Assembly: GCA_022710185.1 (NCBI GenBank)
Contig: JAKLHK010000001.1
Location: 126,632 to 190,631, forward strand
Length of the DNA: 64,000 nucleotides
Source: Bacteroidota bacterium
Lineage (GTDB): Bacteria; Bacteroidota; Bacteroidia; Bacteroidales; JAGNHN01
Direction: 5' to 3'
The position numbers and the translations under genes were made by a program. Positions 26,865 to 35,510 of this stretch are shown here, piece after piece. Under the pieces are notes generated by a model that was not told where the DNA came from, did no database searches, and saw only the letters and a program-made list of their open reading frames with translations. Position 1 is the first letter of the stretch. Every line of letters begins with the position of its first letter.

Positions 26865-28130
26865 TCAATTCTCGTACCTGAGGGCCTCTATGGGCCTTAC
26901 GGCCACTGCTCTCCGCGCCGGGATGAATCCGGCCAGCAGGCCCGAAAGGACAAGGATGCCCAGGGCGGTGAGGCCCATGCTGAAGTCAATGCCCGGGTCG
27001 CGAAAGAACTGCCCTTCTCCCCCGGCATTGGCGAGTGCCCTGTTGATGAGCTCCAGTAGGCCAACACCCAGGGTGAGACCGACATAGCCGGCCAGGGTGG
27101 TGAGGAAAACGGCCTCAGTAAGGATTTGCCCTATGATGTGGGCCGGTGTGGCGCCCAGGGCGCGCTGTACCCCGATCTCCCGGGTACGTTCGCGGACCAC
27201 GATGAGCATGATGTTGCTTACCCCAACGATTCCTGCGATGAGGGTGCCTGTTCCCACGATCCAGATCAAGGCCTTGATGCCGCGGAACAACCCCTGCATG
27301 CGGTGGAACTCTTTCTCCACATTGAAGCCCCCGATGGCCTGATCGTCGTCCGGGTGCACCATGTGACGCTCCTTCATCAGGTGTTTAGCCTTCTCCTCCA
27401 CCGCCATGGCCGAATGGCCTTCCTTCGCCGTAATAGAATACCAGCCCACCCGGTTGCCGTAGTTGAAGGTACGCTGCATGGTGCTGAGCGGCATATAGAT
27501 GGCCTTGTTCTCCCGTTCCGCCTGTCCGCCGCTGCGCTTGGACTTGAAAGTACCCACCACCATGAAGTAAACCCCGTTGATCCGGATATGCTGCCCGATG
27601 GGCTGCTCATCGGAGGTAAACAGGTTGTCACGGACCAGCTGCCCGATCACGGCCACCTTACGGCTGGCTTCCAGATCGAGGGTGTTGATGAAGCGCCCCT
27701 CCAGGATGTCGAGCGGACTGATCTTCTGAAAGTCAGGGTAATCGCCGAAAATATCGTAGGCCCCGGTCTGCAGCCCCCTCACCACATTGTTCTGCCCCTG
27801 TCCACCCCATGCCTGCAGGCGGGGGGCGATGAGCCCGATCTCCGGGATACGCTCGCGCAGGGCCCGGGTATCGGCATTGCTGAACTCGAACCATCGACCA
27901 GTGGAAAATCCTTTGTAGGGCATGGTGGTGCGCTGTGTCCACATGAAGAAGCTGTTGGAAGCCATATCGCCCATGTCGCTCAGTACGGCATTCTGAAGAC
28001 CGTTCCCCGAGCCCATCATGATGACGAGCATGAAGATGCCCCAAAACACTCCAAACGCGGTGAAAAAGGTCCTTAAGCGGTTCTTTTTCAGTACACTGAA
28101 AACTTCTTGCCAACGATCGCGGTCAAACAT
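26865..28130 (-). CDS. ABC transporter permease (MacB/FtsX family), second copy
   Basis: The 421-residue protein has an N-terminal membrane segment after RLRTFFTAFGVFWGIFMLVI, a periplasmic MacB-PCD domain, and three C-terminal membrane segments with VRERTREIGVQRALGATPAHIIGQIL split around the conserved cytoplasmic RTREIG...RALGA loop. It lies 3 bp after the paralogous permease and 76 bp before the adaptor gene. The two permeases probably form a heterodimer with one ATPase. Confidence 0.93.
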   Translation of the reverse strand: MFDRDRWQEVFSVLKKNRLRTFFTAFGVFWGIFMLVIMMGSGNGLQNAVLSDMGDMASNSFFMWTQRTTMPYKGFSTGRWFEFSNADTRALRERIPEIGLIAPRLQAWGGQGQNNVVRGLQTGAYDIFGDYPDFQKISPLDILEGRFINTLDLEASRKVAVIGQLVRDNLFTSDEQPIGQHIRINGVYFMVVGTFKSKRSGGQAERENKAIYMPLSTMQRTFNYGNRVGWYSITAKEGHSAMAVEEKAKHLMKERHMVHPDDDQAIGGFNVEKEFHRMQGLFRGIKALIWIVGTGTLIAGIVGVSNIMLIVVRERTREIGVQRALGATPAHIIGQILTEAVFLTTLAGYVGLTLGVGLLELINRALANAGGEGQFFRDPGIDFSMGLTALGILVLSGLLAGFIPARRAVAVRPIEALRYEN

Positions 28131-28133
28131 GGA

Positions 28134-29384
28134 TTATTCTTCTTTTAGGGCTTCCACGGGACGTATGGCGGCGGCTTTGCGGGCCGGGATGAAGCCGGCA
28201 ATAGCCCCGGCGAGAATGAGGATTCCGGTGGCGCTCAGGGCGATGCTGAAGTTGACCTCCGGATTTCGGAAGAAATTGTCGGAATCGGCAAACAGGGGGG
28301 CCGCCAGCTCCAGCACGCCCACCCCCGCAAAAAGCCCGATATAACCCGCCGCTGTGGTGATCACAATCGATTCCATCATGACCATGGCAATAATGGAAAG
28401 GGGTGTGGCGCCGATAGATTTGCGGATACCGATCTCCCGCGTGCGCTCCCTGACGGCGATCATCATGATATTGCTCACGCCCACAATCCCGGCCACTATG
28501 GTCCCGATCCCGATGATCCAGATGAAGACCCTGATGCCCAGGAACAAGTTCATGAACTGCTGATAATTCTCCACCCCATTGAAAATGAACACCGCCCTTT
28601 CATCCTTGGCATCAAACTTCAGGCGTTGCGACAGCTCCCTGCGGATCTGCTCCTCCATGGCCTTGCTCTGGGCCATATCGGCCCGGGTCGTGATGTTCAT
28701 CGACCAGTAACGGTCGGTGTTGCTGTATACCCGCTGTGCAGTGACATAGGGCAGGTACACCCTGCGCACATCTCGGTCGCCCCCCGAATCGTCGAAACAT
28801 CCCACGACCTGAAATGGTACTCCACTGACCTTGATAAACTTACCTATGGGATCCTCTTTCTTGAAAAGGGCATCCCTTACGGCTGTGCCAATGGCAACGC
28901 ACTTACGCCCTTCCCGTATGTCGTTCTCATTGAGGAATCGTCCCTGCACCACCTTAAGCGCCTCCAGGTATCGGTAACCAGGTGCAATACAAATGATGTC
29001 GAAGGAAGCCGTCTCCTTGCCATAGGTAATGTTGGTGTTCCACCAGATGTTAAATCGGGGACTGATATGATCGATGAGCCCAATATTGGATTCGATGGCA
29101 TCCACATCCTCGTTGCGAAAACTGATGGGAGTGCCTGGCTTGCGCCCCTGGTAGGGGATGGAGATCTGCCCGGCATTGATCCACAGGGTGTTCACGGCAT
29201 CCCCTTCGAATTCCTGCCGAACCCCGTTTTCCAGGCCGGTACCCGACCCCAACAGGATGATGAGCATAAAGATGCCCCAGGCTACGCTGAATCCGGTGAG
29301 GAAGGTCCGTAGCCTGTTCTTGCGCAGGGTGGCGAGCATCTCCTGCCAGTTGTCCGGGTCAAGCCATCCCATGGCGTTTATCAA
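28134..29384 (-). CDS. ABC transporter permease (MacB/FtsX family), first copy
   Basis: This 416-residue protein is a paralogue of the permease immediately downstream. It has the same four-segment MacB topology, an N-terminal RLRTFLTGFSVAWGIFMLII segment, a periplasmic domain and the RTREIGIRKSIGATPLSI coupling loop. Its start codon overlaps the ATPase stop (29381-29384, ATGA-type), so translation is coupled. The substrate is unknown; macrolides, lipids or peptides are possibilities for this family. Confidence 0.93.
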   Translation of the reverse strand: MINAMGWLDPDNWQEMLATLRKNRLRTFLTGFSVAWGIFMLIILLGSGTGLENGVRQEFEGDAVNTLWINAGQISIPYQGRKPGTPISFRNEDVDAIESNIGLIDHISPRFNIWWNTNITYGKETASFDIICIAPGYRYLEALKVVQGRFLNENDIREGRKCVAIGTAVRDALFKKEDPIGKFIKVSGVPFQVVGCFDDSGGDRDVRRVYLPYVTAQRVYSNTDRYWSMNITTRADMAQSKAMEEQIRRELSQRLKFDAKDERAVFIFNGVENYQQFMNLFLGIRVFIWIIGIGTIVAGIVGVSNIMMIAVRERTREIGIRKSIGATPLSIIAMVMMESIVITTAAGYIGLFAGVGVLELAAPLFADSDNFFRNPEVNFSIALSATGILILAGAIAGFIPARKAAAIRPVEALKEE

Positions 29385-30109
29385 TTGGGACGAATGGTGG
29401 CCGGGATATCTGCCGGGGATTCGAGCGTGTGAAGGGAAGGATCGTGTCCATTGAGGATCACTCCGTCGTGAAGCCGGATAATACGGTCGGTTCGCGCCGC
29501 AATATCGTTCTCATGGGTAACGATGAGCATGGTGATGCCCGTGCTATTGATCTCCCTCAGCAGGTCCATCATCTCGAAGGAGGTCTGGCTGTCGAGCGCA
29601 CCGGTGGGCTCATCGGCCAGGATGACCTTGGGCCGGGCAATGAGGGCACGGGCAATGGCAATACGCTGCTTCTGGCCGCCGCTGAGCTCCCCGGGAAGGT
29701 GGGTGGCCCAGTCGGCCAGACCGAGACGCTCGAGCAGCTCCATAGCCATGATATTTCTTTTCCTGCGGCCTATCTTTCGGTAATACAGGGGCAGGGCCAC
29801 GTTTTCCATGGCATTTTTGAAACTGATGAGGTTGAACGACTGGAAAACAAAACCGATGTATTGATTGCGCAAGCCCGCGGCGCGGGTTTCACCGAAACCG
29901 TTGACGGCATGCCCGTCGAGACGGTAGACACCCGCATCGTAATTGTCGAGTATGCCCAGAATGTTCAGCAGGGTCGACTTCCCCGATCCGGAGGAACCCA
30001 TGATGGACACCATTTCCCCGGCTTCCACCTCAAGGTCAATACCCTTGAGTACGTGGAGGCTGTTGGTGCCGCTGCGATACGATTTATGGAGTTGGTTCAG
30101 TGAGATCAT
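29381..30109 (-). CDS. ABC transporter ATP-binding protein (MacB/LolD type)
   Basis: The 242-residue ATPase has Walker A GSSGSGKST at 38-46, the signature ELSGGQKQRIAIARA, and Walker B VILADEPTGALD with the H-loop in THENDIA. It starts MISLNQLHKSYRSG at ATG 30107-30109; the frame extends to 30169, but the extra residues are not ABC-like and coincide with the predicted sigma-54 transcription start. It is first in the efflux operon. Confidence 0.95.
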   Translation of the reverse strand: MISLNQLHKSYRSGTNSLHVLKGIDLEVEAGEMVSIMGSSGSGKSTLLNILGILDNYDAGVYRLDGHAVNGFGETRAAGLRNQYIGFVFQSFNLISFKNAMENVALPLYYRKIGRRKRNIMAMELLERLGLADWATHLPGELSGGQKQRIAIARALIARPKVILADEPTGALDSQTSFEMMDLLREINSTGITMLIVTHENDIAARTDRIIRLHDGVILNGHDPSLHTLESPADIPATIRPN

Positions 30110-30177
30110 GTAAGCAGGTTTACAGCTTGGTCTGGCCAAATGGGTGTTTCCGGACCCGGATGATGGCATGTTGAACT

Positions 30178-30194
30178 ATGCAGTAATTGTGCCA
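30178..30194 (-). promoter_or_regulatory. sigma-54 -24/-12 promoter candidate for the efflux operon
   Basis: On the minus strand TGGCACAATTACTGCAT has a perfect TGGCAC -24 element, exact GG-N10-GC spacing and CTGC instead of TTGC at -12. The predicted start is near 30169, about 60 nt before the ATPase ATG. Confidence 0.55.
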
Positions 30195-30213
30195 TCCTCA
30201 ACAACGCTCTGTA

Positions 30214-30276
30214 ATGCAACACATTGCATCTGCAGAAAATAAATCCGTCAAGTAAGGATGTGTCAATATGTTACAC
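30214..30276. promoter_or_regulatory. upstream dyads (possible sigma-54 activator sites)
   Basis: ATGCAACACATTGCAT (30214-30229) has perfect 6-bp arms. GTGTCAATATGTTACAC (30260-30276) is an imperfect dyad that shares GTGTnAAnnnnTTACAC with the one at 47175-47191. The latter is centred about 99 bp upstream of the predicted start, a usual enhancer distance. Confidence 0.4.
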
Positions 30277-30357
30277 CATTGTTCGCCCCTGTTCAGTAAC
30301 CCCCCTGGGCAATCCTTTCTTAAGGGAACAGGGCACCTGAAAAGCTTCAAAGGAGAA

Positions 30358-30384
30358 GGGGCTGCACGTACACCGCACAGCCCC
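30358..30384 (-). terminator. hairpin terminator of the S9 peptidase gene
   Basis: On the minus strand GGGGCTG (30384-30378) pairs with CAGCCCC (30364-30358), followed by TTCTCCTTT. It is 26 bp after the stop codon. The T-tract is interrupted. Confidence 0.6.
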
Positions 30385-30409
30385 TCTCTATTGGAAAATC
30401 CGGATAGGC

Positions 30410-32341
30410 CTACTTTTTCAGGTGCTCTGCCAGGAAGGAATCCATGGCGTTGTAAAAGTCGTACTGGTTCTCTTCGTTGCTGAACCCGTGGCCTTCGTTG
30501 TCCTTTACCATATACTTCACATTGACTCCACGGGCCTTGAGTGCTTCCACCATCTGGTCCGATTCGTTGATGTTGACCCTGGGGTCATTGGCGCCCTGGG
30601 CCACGAACAGGGGGGTAACGATCTTGCCGGCGTTCAGCGCAGGAGAGTTCTCAGCCAGGAGCAGGCTGTCCTTTACCGGATCACCTACCATCTCGTACAT
30701 CATGTCAAGCATAGGTTTCCAGTAGGGCGGAATGGTCTGCATGAAGGTAAACAGGTTGGAAACCCCCACATAATCCACGGCTGCAGCATAAAGGTCCGGC
30801 TCCTTAACGATGCCGGCCAGGGTGGCATAGCCCCCGTAACTTCCACCATAGATGGCAATGCGCTCGGGGTCGGCAATGCCCTGTTCGATCAGCCAGCGGG
30901 TGCCGTCGGTCACGTCATCCTGCATAGCTTTGCCCCACTGCTTGAACGAAGCCTCCCAGAAGGCCCTGCCATAGCCCGTGGAACCGCGGAAGTTCATCTG
31001 GAACACCGCGTATCCGCGGTTGGCCAGGAACTGAACCTCGGGATTGAAGCCCCAGCTGTCACGGGCCCAGGGTCCGCCATGCACATTGACCACCACAGGC
31101 AGGTTCTTGGCCTCCATACCCTTGGGCACGGTAAGGTAACCGTGAATGGTGAGCCCGTCGCGGGAAGTATAGGTAACCGGCTTCACCTCGGCCATCTCGT
31201 TCTCATCGAGCCAGGGGGTCACCTGGTGGATGAAGGTGAGTTCGTCGGTATTCCGGTCGTATAGGTAATAAGAGGTACGGGCGCGATCGCTCGATTTGCC
31301 AACGATGAACTTGTCCTCGGCACGGGTCATGTCGTAGATGCCGATATTGTAGCGGCCTTCCGCCCCCAGCTTGTCCTCCAGCCGGGTGATGAGCTCCTGG
31401 AACTTCGGATCGAAATAATGGCGCTGCATCTTCCAGTCTTCAAAATAGGCCGCCTGCAACACCTTTTCCTTTTTGGAGTATCCGAGCCGGGTCACGTCGA
31501 AATCCGGGTTCTCGTACAGCAGCTGCGTCTCCTTGCCATTGGCCACGTCGAAGATCACGGCGGCGCTCTTGTCGCGGCCCAGGTTGCTGGTGGCGTATAT
31601 CATCTTGTTGTCGAAGGTGAAAAACTGGGGCTCGACGCTTTCCTTGAAGGAGGTGGTAAGCACAGTGCGGAACTCCTGATCCTCAGTATCGCGGTACAGT
31701 ATACTGGTGTTCACCCCATCGGTGATGGCCATGGCCACGCGCAGTTTGCCTTCATGGTCGGTCATCCATGCCTGTATGTTTCCGGGATTGGTGTATAGCT
31801 TGGTCAGCTCTCCGGTCACAATGTTGAGGCGATAGGGGTCGAACACCTGGGGATTGTCTTTGTTCATGCCGATGATGACTTCATCGGGGATCTCCTCCAG
31901 GGGGTCGATGATCTGGGTGCGGACCCCGGGAAAATCGGTAAGGGCGATGGGGTTGCTCCCGTCGATATTAACGCCCAGCAGCTTGTAGTTCTCATCCCCG
32001 CCGGTGTCCTTAAGGTAGAGGATGCGTTCGTTGTTGGCCCAGAAGTAACCGTCAATGTCGCGGGCGGTGTCGTCCGTTAGCTGGATCACCTGGTCGGAAC
32101 CGATCTCCTGCACGAAGATGTTCATGCGCCGTGAGGCGTTGGGGGCCATGTACGAAACGTATTTCCCGTCGGGACTGATCTGATAGCTCGCCTTCTCAGG
32201 TTTGCGGAAGAACTCTTCCACTGGGATCTGCTTGGCCAGCTGGCCCTCGCCTTCGGCTTTCTTCCCCTTGCAGGAGAACAGGGTGGCGATGCCTGCGATA
32301 AGCAGCACCAGCAGCACACCCGGTAAAATGTTTCTTTTCAT
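30410..32341 (-). CDS. S9 family prolyl oligopeptidase-like lipoprotein
   Basis: The 643-residue protein begins MKRNILPGVLLVLLI with lipobox LFSC, so it is predicted to be a lipid-anchored envelope peptidase. An N-terminal beta-propeller-like region (about 50-390) precedes the alpha/beta hydrolase domain. The triad is Ser501 (GGSYGGYA), Asp586 (GANDPRV) and His618 (NEGHGF). S9 enzymes cut short peptides, often after Pro or as acylaminoacyl peptidases; specificity is not determinable. The frame is open to 32434, but the extra 31 residues precede the signal peptide. It is directly downstream of the second S46 peptidase gene. Confidence 0.94.
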   Translation of the reverse strand: MKRNILPGVLLVLLIAGIATLFSCKGKKAEGEGQLAKQIPVEEFFRKPEKASYQISPDGKYVSYMAPNASRRMNIFVQEIGSDQVIQLTDDTARDIDGYFWANNERILYLKDTGGDENYKLLGVNIDGSNPIALTDFPGVRTQIIDPLEEIPDEVIIGMNKDNPQVFDPYRLNIVTGELTKLYTNPGNIQAWMTDHEGKLRVAMAITDGVNTSILYRDTEDQEFRTVLTTSFKESVEPQFFTFDNKMIYATSNLGRDKSAAVIFDVANGKETQLLYENPDFDVTRLGYSKKEKVLQAAYFEDWKMQRHYFDPKFQELITRLEDKLGAEGRYNIGIYDMTRAEDKFIVGKSSDRARTSYYLYDRNTDELTFIHQVTPWLDENEMAEVKPVTYTSRDGLTIHGYLTVPKGMEAKNLPVVVNVHGGPWARDSWGFNPEVQFLANRGYAVFQMNFRGSTGYGRAFWEASFKQWGKAMQDDVTDGTRWLIEQGIADPERIAIYGGSYGGYATLAGIVKEPDLYAAAVDYVGVSNLFTFMQTIPPYWKPMLDMMYEMVGDPVKDSLLLAENSPALNAGKIVTPLFVAQGANDPRVNINESDQMVEALKARGVNVKYMVKDNEGHGFSNEENQYDFYNAMDSFLAEHLKK

Positions 32342-32442
32342 ACGGATAGAGGTTTTGGAATGGGGTTGGTATGAGGTTGCCTTGACTTCCTTTAAATGTC
32401 CAAAACGATACACTTGGTGTCCGAAAACGATCACTAACCCGT

Positions 32443-34587
32443 TCAGTGGCGCAGGTCCATTTCCTTGACCAGGTGACCGGCCCCGGCATATTTATCGATG
32501 ATGAACAGCACATAACGGATATCGCAAACGATGGTGCGCTGCAATTGCTCATCAAACTCTATGTCGGAGCTCATGGCCTCCGAATTGCCGTCGAAAGCGG
32601 TGCCGATGAGTTCCCCATTGGCGTTGATCACGGGACTGCCGCTGTTCCCACCAGTGATGTCGTTGGTGGTAAGGAAATTGACCGGCATACGTCCGTTCAC
32701 CCCGTAAGGACCGAAGTCCTTCTTGTGGTATAGCTCTACCAGTCGGGCCGGTACGATGAAGTCCTCGTGCCCGGGATCCTCTTTTTCGATCACCCCATCG
32801 AGCCAGGTCATATAGTCGTATGCCACGGCATCCCTGGGCTCATAGGGTTTCACGCTGCCGTAGGTCAACCGCATGGTGGAGTTGGCATCCGGGTAATAGC
32901 TCTTTCCGGGGTTCATTTCCTGCAACCCGGCCAGGAAGAGGCGTCGGGCCCTTCCGAGGGTTTCGCTGTTTTCTTTTTGCTGGGCACGCTGCTGTCCCCA
33001 GATTTCCATAATAGAATTCACCAGGGCAAAGCCGGGATCCTTCGAAAGGACCTTGGCCGAGGGCTTCTCCAGGAAGGCCATGAACTTTTCAGGCCCGGCC
33101 AGCACCGAACGACTGTAAACGGAAGCCAGGTAACGGGCATAATCCCCTTTGTATTTCTTCCTGACCTCGGCCATTACCGAAGGATGGAGCTCAGAGGGAA
33201 GCCCCTGCTCCCAGGCTTTGAGCATTGCGGCCAGCACCTGCTGGTCCACCCGGGGGTCGTAGTCCTTGTATAGCTCTGCTGCCGCTTCTTTCAGCCCTTC
33301 TGCCATCGGGCCCACATCCTGTCCGGCAGCCAGCATCTGTTGCAATCCGCTGCTCTGGAAACCCATCATTACCAGATTGGCATCCACCAGGGTCTCAATG
33401 AAATGTACCCGCAGCAGGGAATACCTGCTCTCCTTGCGCGAGGCGTATACCTTCTGCATATCAGAGATCACGCTATTGTAATTGTGCTTGCGTTCCACGT
33501 CCTGCTGGGCCCAGGCGTCGAATGCCTGTTCCAGGGCCCGTTTCTCTTCGGCCACCTTAAGCTGCTTCAGGGCCTTGGCCTCTTCAGCATCCTTTTTCCA
33601 GAAGTTGCCCAGGTATTCATACTTGGAGGCGTATTTGATGCGCAATGCGGGATCAGCATCCATGAATGACTTGATGATCTCCATCTTGCGGCCACGAAGC
33701 GCCACGCCGGCCGGGTTCAGCTCCCCGATCTTCATCTCTATTCCCCAGGACGGAAGGTTGCGGTCCGTGCTTCCGGGATATCCCATGATCATGGCAAAAT
33801 CATTCTCCCTGACACCCTGGAGTGAAACTGGGAGATGATGCTTTGGCTGATAGGGAAGGTTGTCCTTGGAATATTCTGCAGGTTTGCCGTCAGGACCGGC
33901 ATACACGCGGAAAATGGTGAAGTCCCCGGTATGCCGGGGCCACATCCAGTTGTCAGTGTCACCACCGAAATTGCCTATCGCCGAGGGCGGTGCACCTACG
34001 AGGCGAACGTCCATAAACGTTTCATAAACAAACAGGTAGTAGGCATTGCCCTCCAACATTTCCTGCACTGCGGCCTCGTAGTGGCTCTCGCCTATGGCCT
34101 CCTCGCGGATCGCGTTGAGGGTGGCCCTCACCTTGGCTGTGCGCTCGTTTTCGCTCATCTCCGGGCGCAGGGAGTCCATGACACGATCCGTCACGTCTTC
34201 CATCCTCACCAGGAAGGAAGCGGTTTTGCCCGGATTGGGCAGCTCCTCCTGTCGGTTCATGGCCCAGAAGCCATGGGTAAGGTAATCGTGCTCAACACTG
34301 CTGTTGGCGCGGATGTCGTCATATCCGCAGTGGTGATTGGTGAGCAGCAGGCCCTGGGAGGAGATCATCTCCCCGGTGCAGCTTCCGCCGTCGAGGCGTA
34401 CGATGGCATCCTTGAGGGAGGCCTGGTTGATGCTGTAGATCTGCTCCGGCGTCAGGCGGCAGCCCAGCTGCTTCATGTCTTTGATGTTCAGTTTTTCAAC
34501 GAGGAAGGGGAGCCACATCCCCTCGTCCGCGCGCGCCAGTCCGCTGACGCTCAGCGCCAGCAGAAGGACCAGGATCTTCTTGTTCAT
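32443..34587 (-). CDS. S46 family dipeptidyl peptidase, DPP7-type (second copy)
   Basis: The 714-residue protein has a signal peptide ending ARA-DEG, catalytic His86 (TNHHCGY), Asp in PRHTGDF and Ser649 (GGNSGSP). The specificity residue is Gly667, as in the first S46 gene, so both copies look DPP7-like and neither is DPP11-like. Divergence is greatest in the middle helical domain and just after Gly667 (FDGNSEAMSSD here, FDGNWEAMSGD in the other). It lies 101 bp upstream of the S9 gene on the same strand, so a peptide-processing operon is likely. Confidence 0.95.
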   Translation of the reverse strand: MNKKILVLLLALSVSGLARADEGMWLPFLVEKLNIKDMKQLGCRLTPEQIYSINQASLKDAIVRLDGGSCTGEMISSQGLLLTNHHCGYDDIRANSSVEHDYLTHGFWAMNRQEELPNPGKTASFLVRMEDVTDRVMDSLRPEMSENERTAKVRATLNAIREEAIGESHYEAAVQEMLEGNAYYLFVYETFMDVRLVGAPPSAIGNFGGDTDNWMWPRHTGDFTIFRVYAGPDGKPAEYSKDNLPYQPKHHLPVSLQGVRENDFAMIMGYPGSTDRNLPSWGIEMKIGELNPAGVALRGRKMEIIKSFMDADPALRIKYASKYEYLGNFWKKDAEEAKALKQLKVAEEKRALEQAFDAWAQQDVERKHNYNSVISDMQKVYASRKESRYSLLRVHFIETLVDANLVMMGFQSSGLQQMLAAGQDVGPMAEGLKEAAAELYKDYDPRVDQQVLAAMLKAWEQGLPSELHPSVMAEVRKKYKGDYARYLASVYSRSVLAGPEKFMAFLEKPSAKVLSKDPGFALVNSIMEIWGQQRAQQKENSETLGRARRLFLAGLQEMNPGKSYYPDANSTMRLTYGSVKPYEPRDAVAYDYMTWLDGVIEKEDPGHEDFIVPARLVELYHKKDFGPYGVNGRMPVNFLTTNDITGGNSGSPVINANGELIGTAFDGNSEAMSSDIEFDEQLQRTIVCDIRYVLFIIDKYAGAGHLVKEMDLRH

Positions 34588-34889
34588 GTCGTGCCTTGTT
34601 TGGGTTTTGGTTTGTAGAAGGCCGGTAGGCCAGGGCTGACCTACCGGCGAAATTCATCCTCATGGTTACAAATGGTCGGTTCCCGAAGGTAACCGCATGC
34701 TGCCAACTCTATGCCAAAATATTCAACCGCCTGTTTTATTGCTGTTTATGAATTAGAGGTGAAAGGCCCTTACGGATGATTAGTGGACTCTCGCTGTTCC
34801 TCCGTCCGAATTCGCACACCTTACATTAATAAGCGTTATGCTTTCTAATCTGATGCCTCATTCGTCAGGGAGCTATCCGATCAGGCCCT
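34588..34889. other. intergenic region with one hairpin
   Basis: The 302-bp gap holds a GCCGGTAGG/CCTACCGGC hairpin (34621-34648, 9-bp arms, no clear T-tract) upstream of the second S46 gene. From about 34700 the sequence becomes visibly AT-rich, continuing into the next gene. I see no other gene or RNA. Confidence 0.6.
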
Positions 34890-35372
34890 CTATGAAAAAA
34901 GAAATCTTTTAATTTCTTCTGGGTTTTCCTGCAAAATATTTTTAATCAATCGTGCATATTCTTTGCTGATAACAACCTGAATACCGGGCGACCTTCGTAA
35001 AAACTGATTAATGGAGTCCCGTTTCCAGTAATACTCATGCCAGAAAATGCCATTGTTCGTAATACCATGTGCATGAACATCCGGGACTTTTTGATATTCT
35101 TTCTCTATTTCAGCATTTTGTTTAACCAACACATTATCGCTTTCCCAAAACCCCAGTAATGATCTCAGGGTTAACAACAGATCAGCAAAAAATAGGAAAA
35201 TCGTTGCAGATCCTATAACCACAGTGTATGTGTTACCATCGCGCAAGTCATTGATTGCAGGCGAGAGCGTGATAAAAAAAAGGACCAGCCCAACGCTGTA
35301 TAGTATGCTGCGAAATGGTTTGAAGACAAAAATATATTTATAGTAATCCAGGAAGAGTAATGTCTTGCTCAT
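34890..35372 (-). CDS. AT-rich orphan membrane protein, 160 aa
   Basis: I do not recognise this protein. It has two hydrophobic segments (about residues 22-40 SILYSVGLVLFFITLS and 49-70 VVIGSATIFLFFADLLL) and a charged cytoplasmic-type C-terminal half (KQNAEIEKEYQKVPDVHAHG ... ISKEYARLIKNILQ). Base composition is clearly lower in GC than its neighbours on both sides, and codons are AT-ending, which suggests horizontal acquisition. TATTTTTG (minus, 35455-35462) could be a -7 element. No mobile-element gene or flanking repeat is seen. Confidence 0.7.
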   Translation of the reverse strand: MSKTLLFLDYYKYIFVFKPFRSILYSVGLVLFFITLSPAINDLRDGNTYTVVIGSATIFLFFADLLLTLRSLLGFWESDNVLVKQNAEIEKEYQKVPDVHAHGITNNGIFWHEYYWKRDSINQFLRRSPGIQVVISKEYARLIKNILQENPEEIKRFLFS

Positions 35373-35510
35373 AACATTATTTTTAGGAAACTAAGGCTCC
35401 CATTCCATGCCTGATGACAAGGTAATGATAATCAGTTCGGGCGACCCGGATGAACAAAAATATTCTAAATGAGTTAACACCAGTGAATTCCCTATTCGTG
35501 ACCTATTGAA

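Noticed and set aside
34621..34648. terminator upstream of the second S46 gene
   Set aside because: The 9-bp hairpin has no T-tract in either direction and lies at the gene's 5' side; noted only within the intergenic entry.
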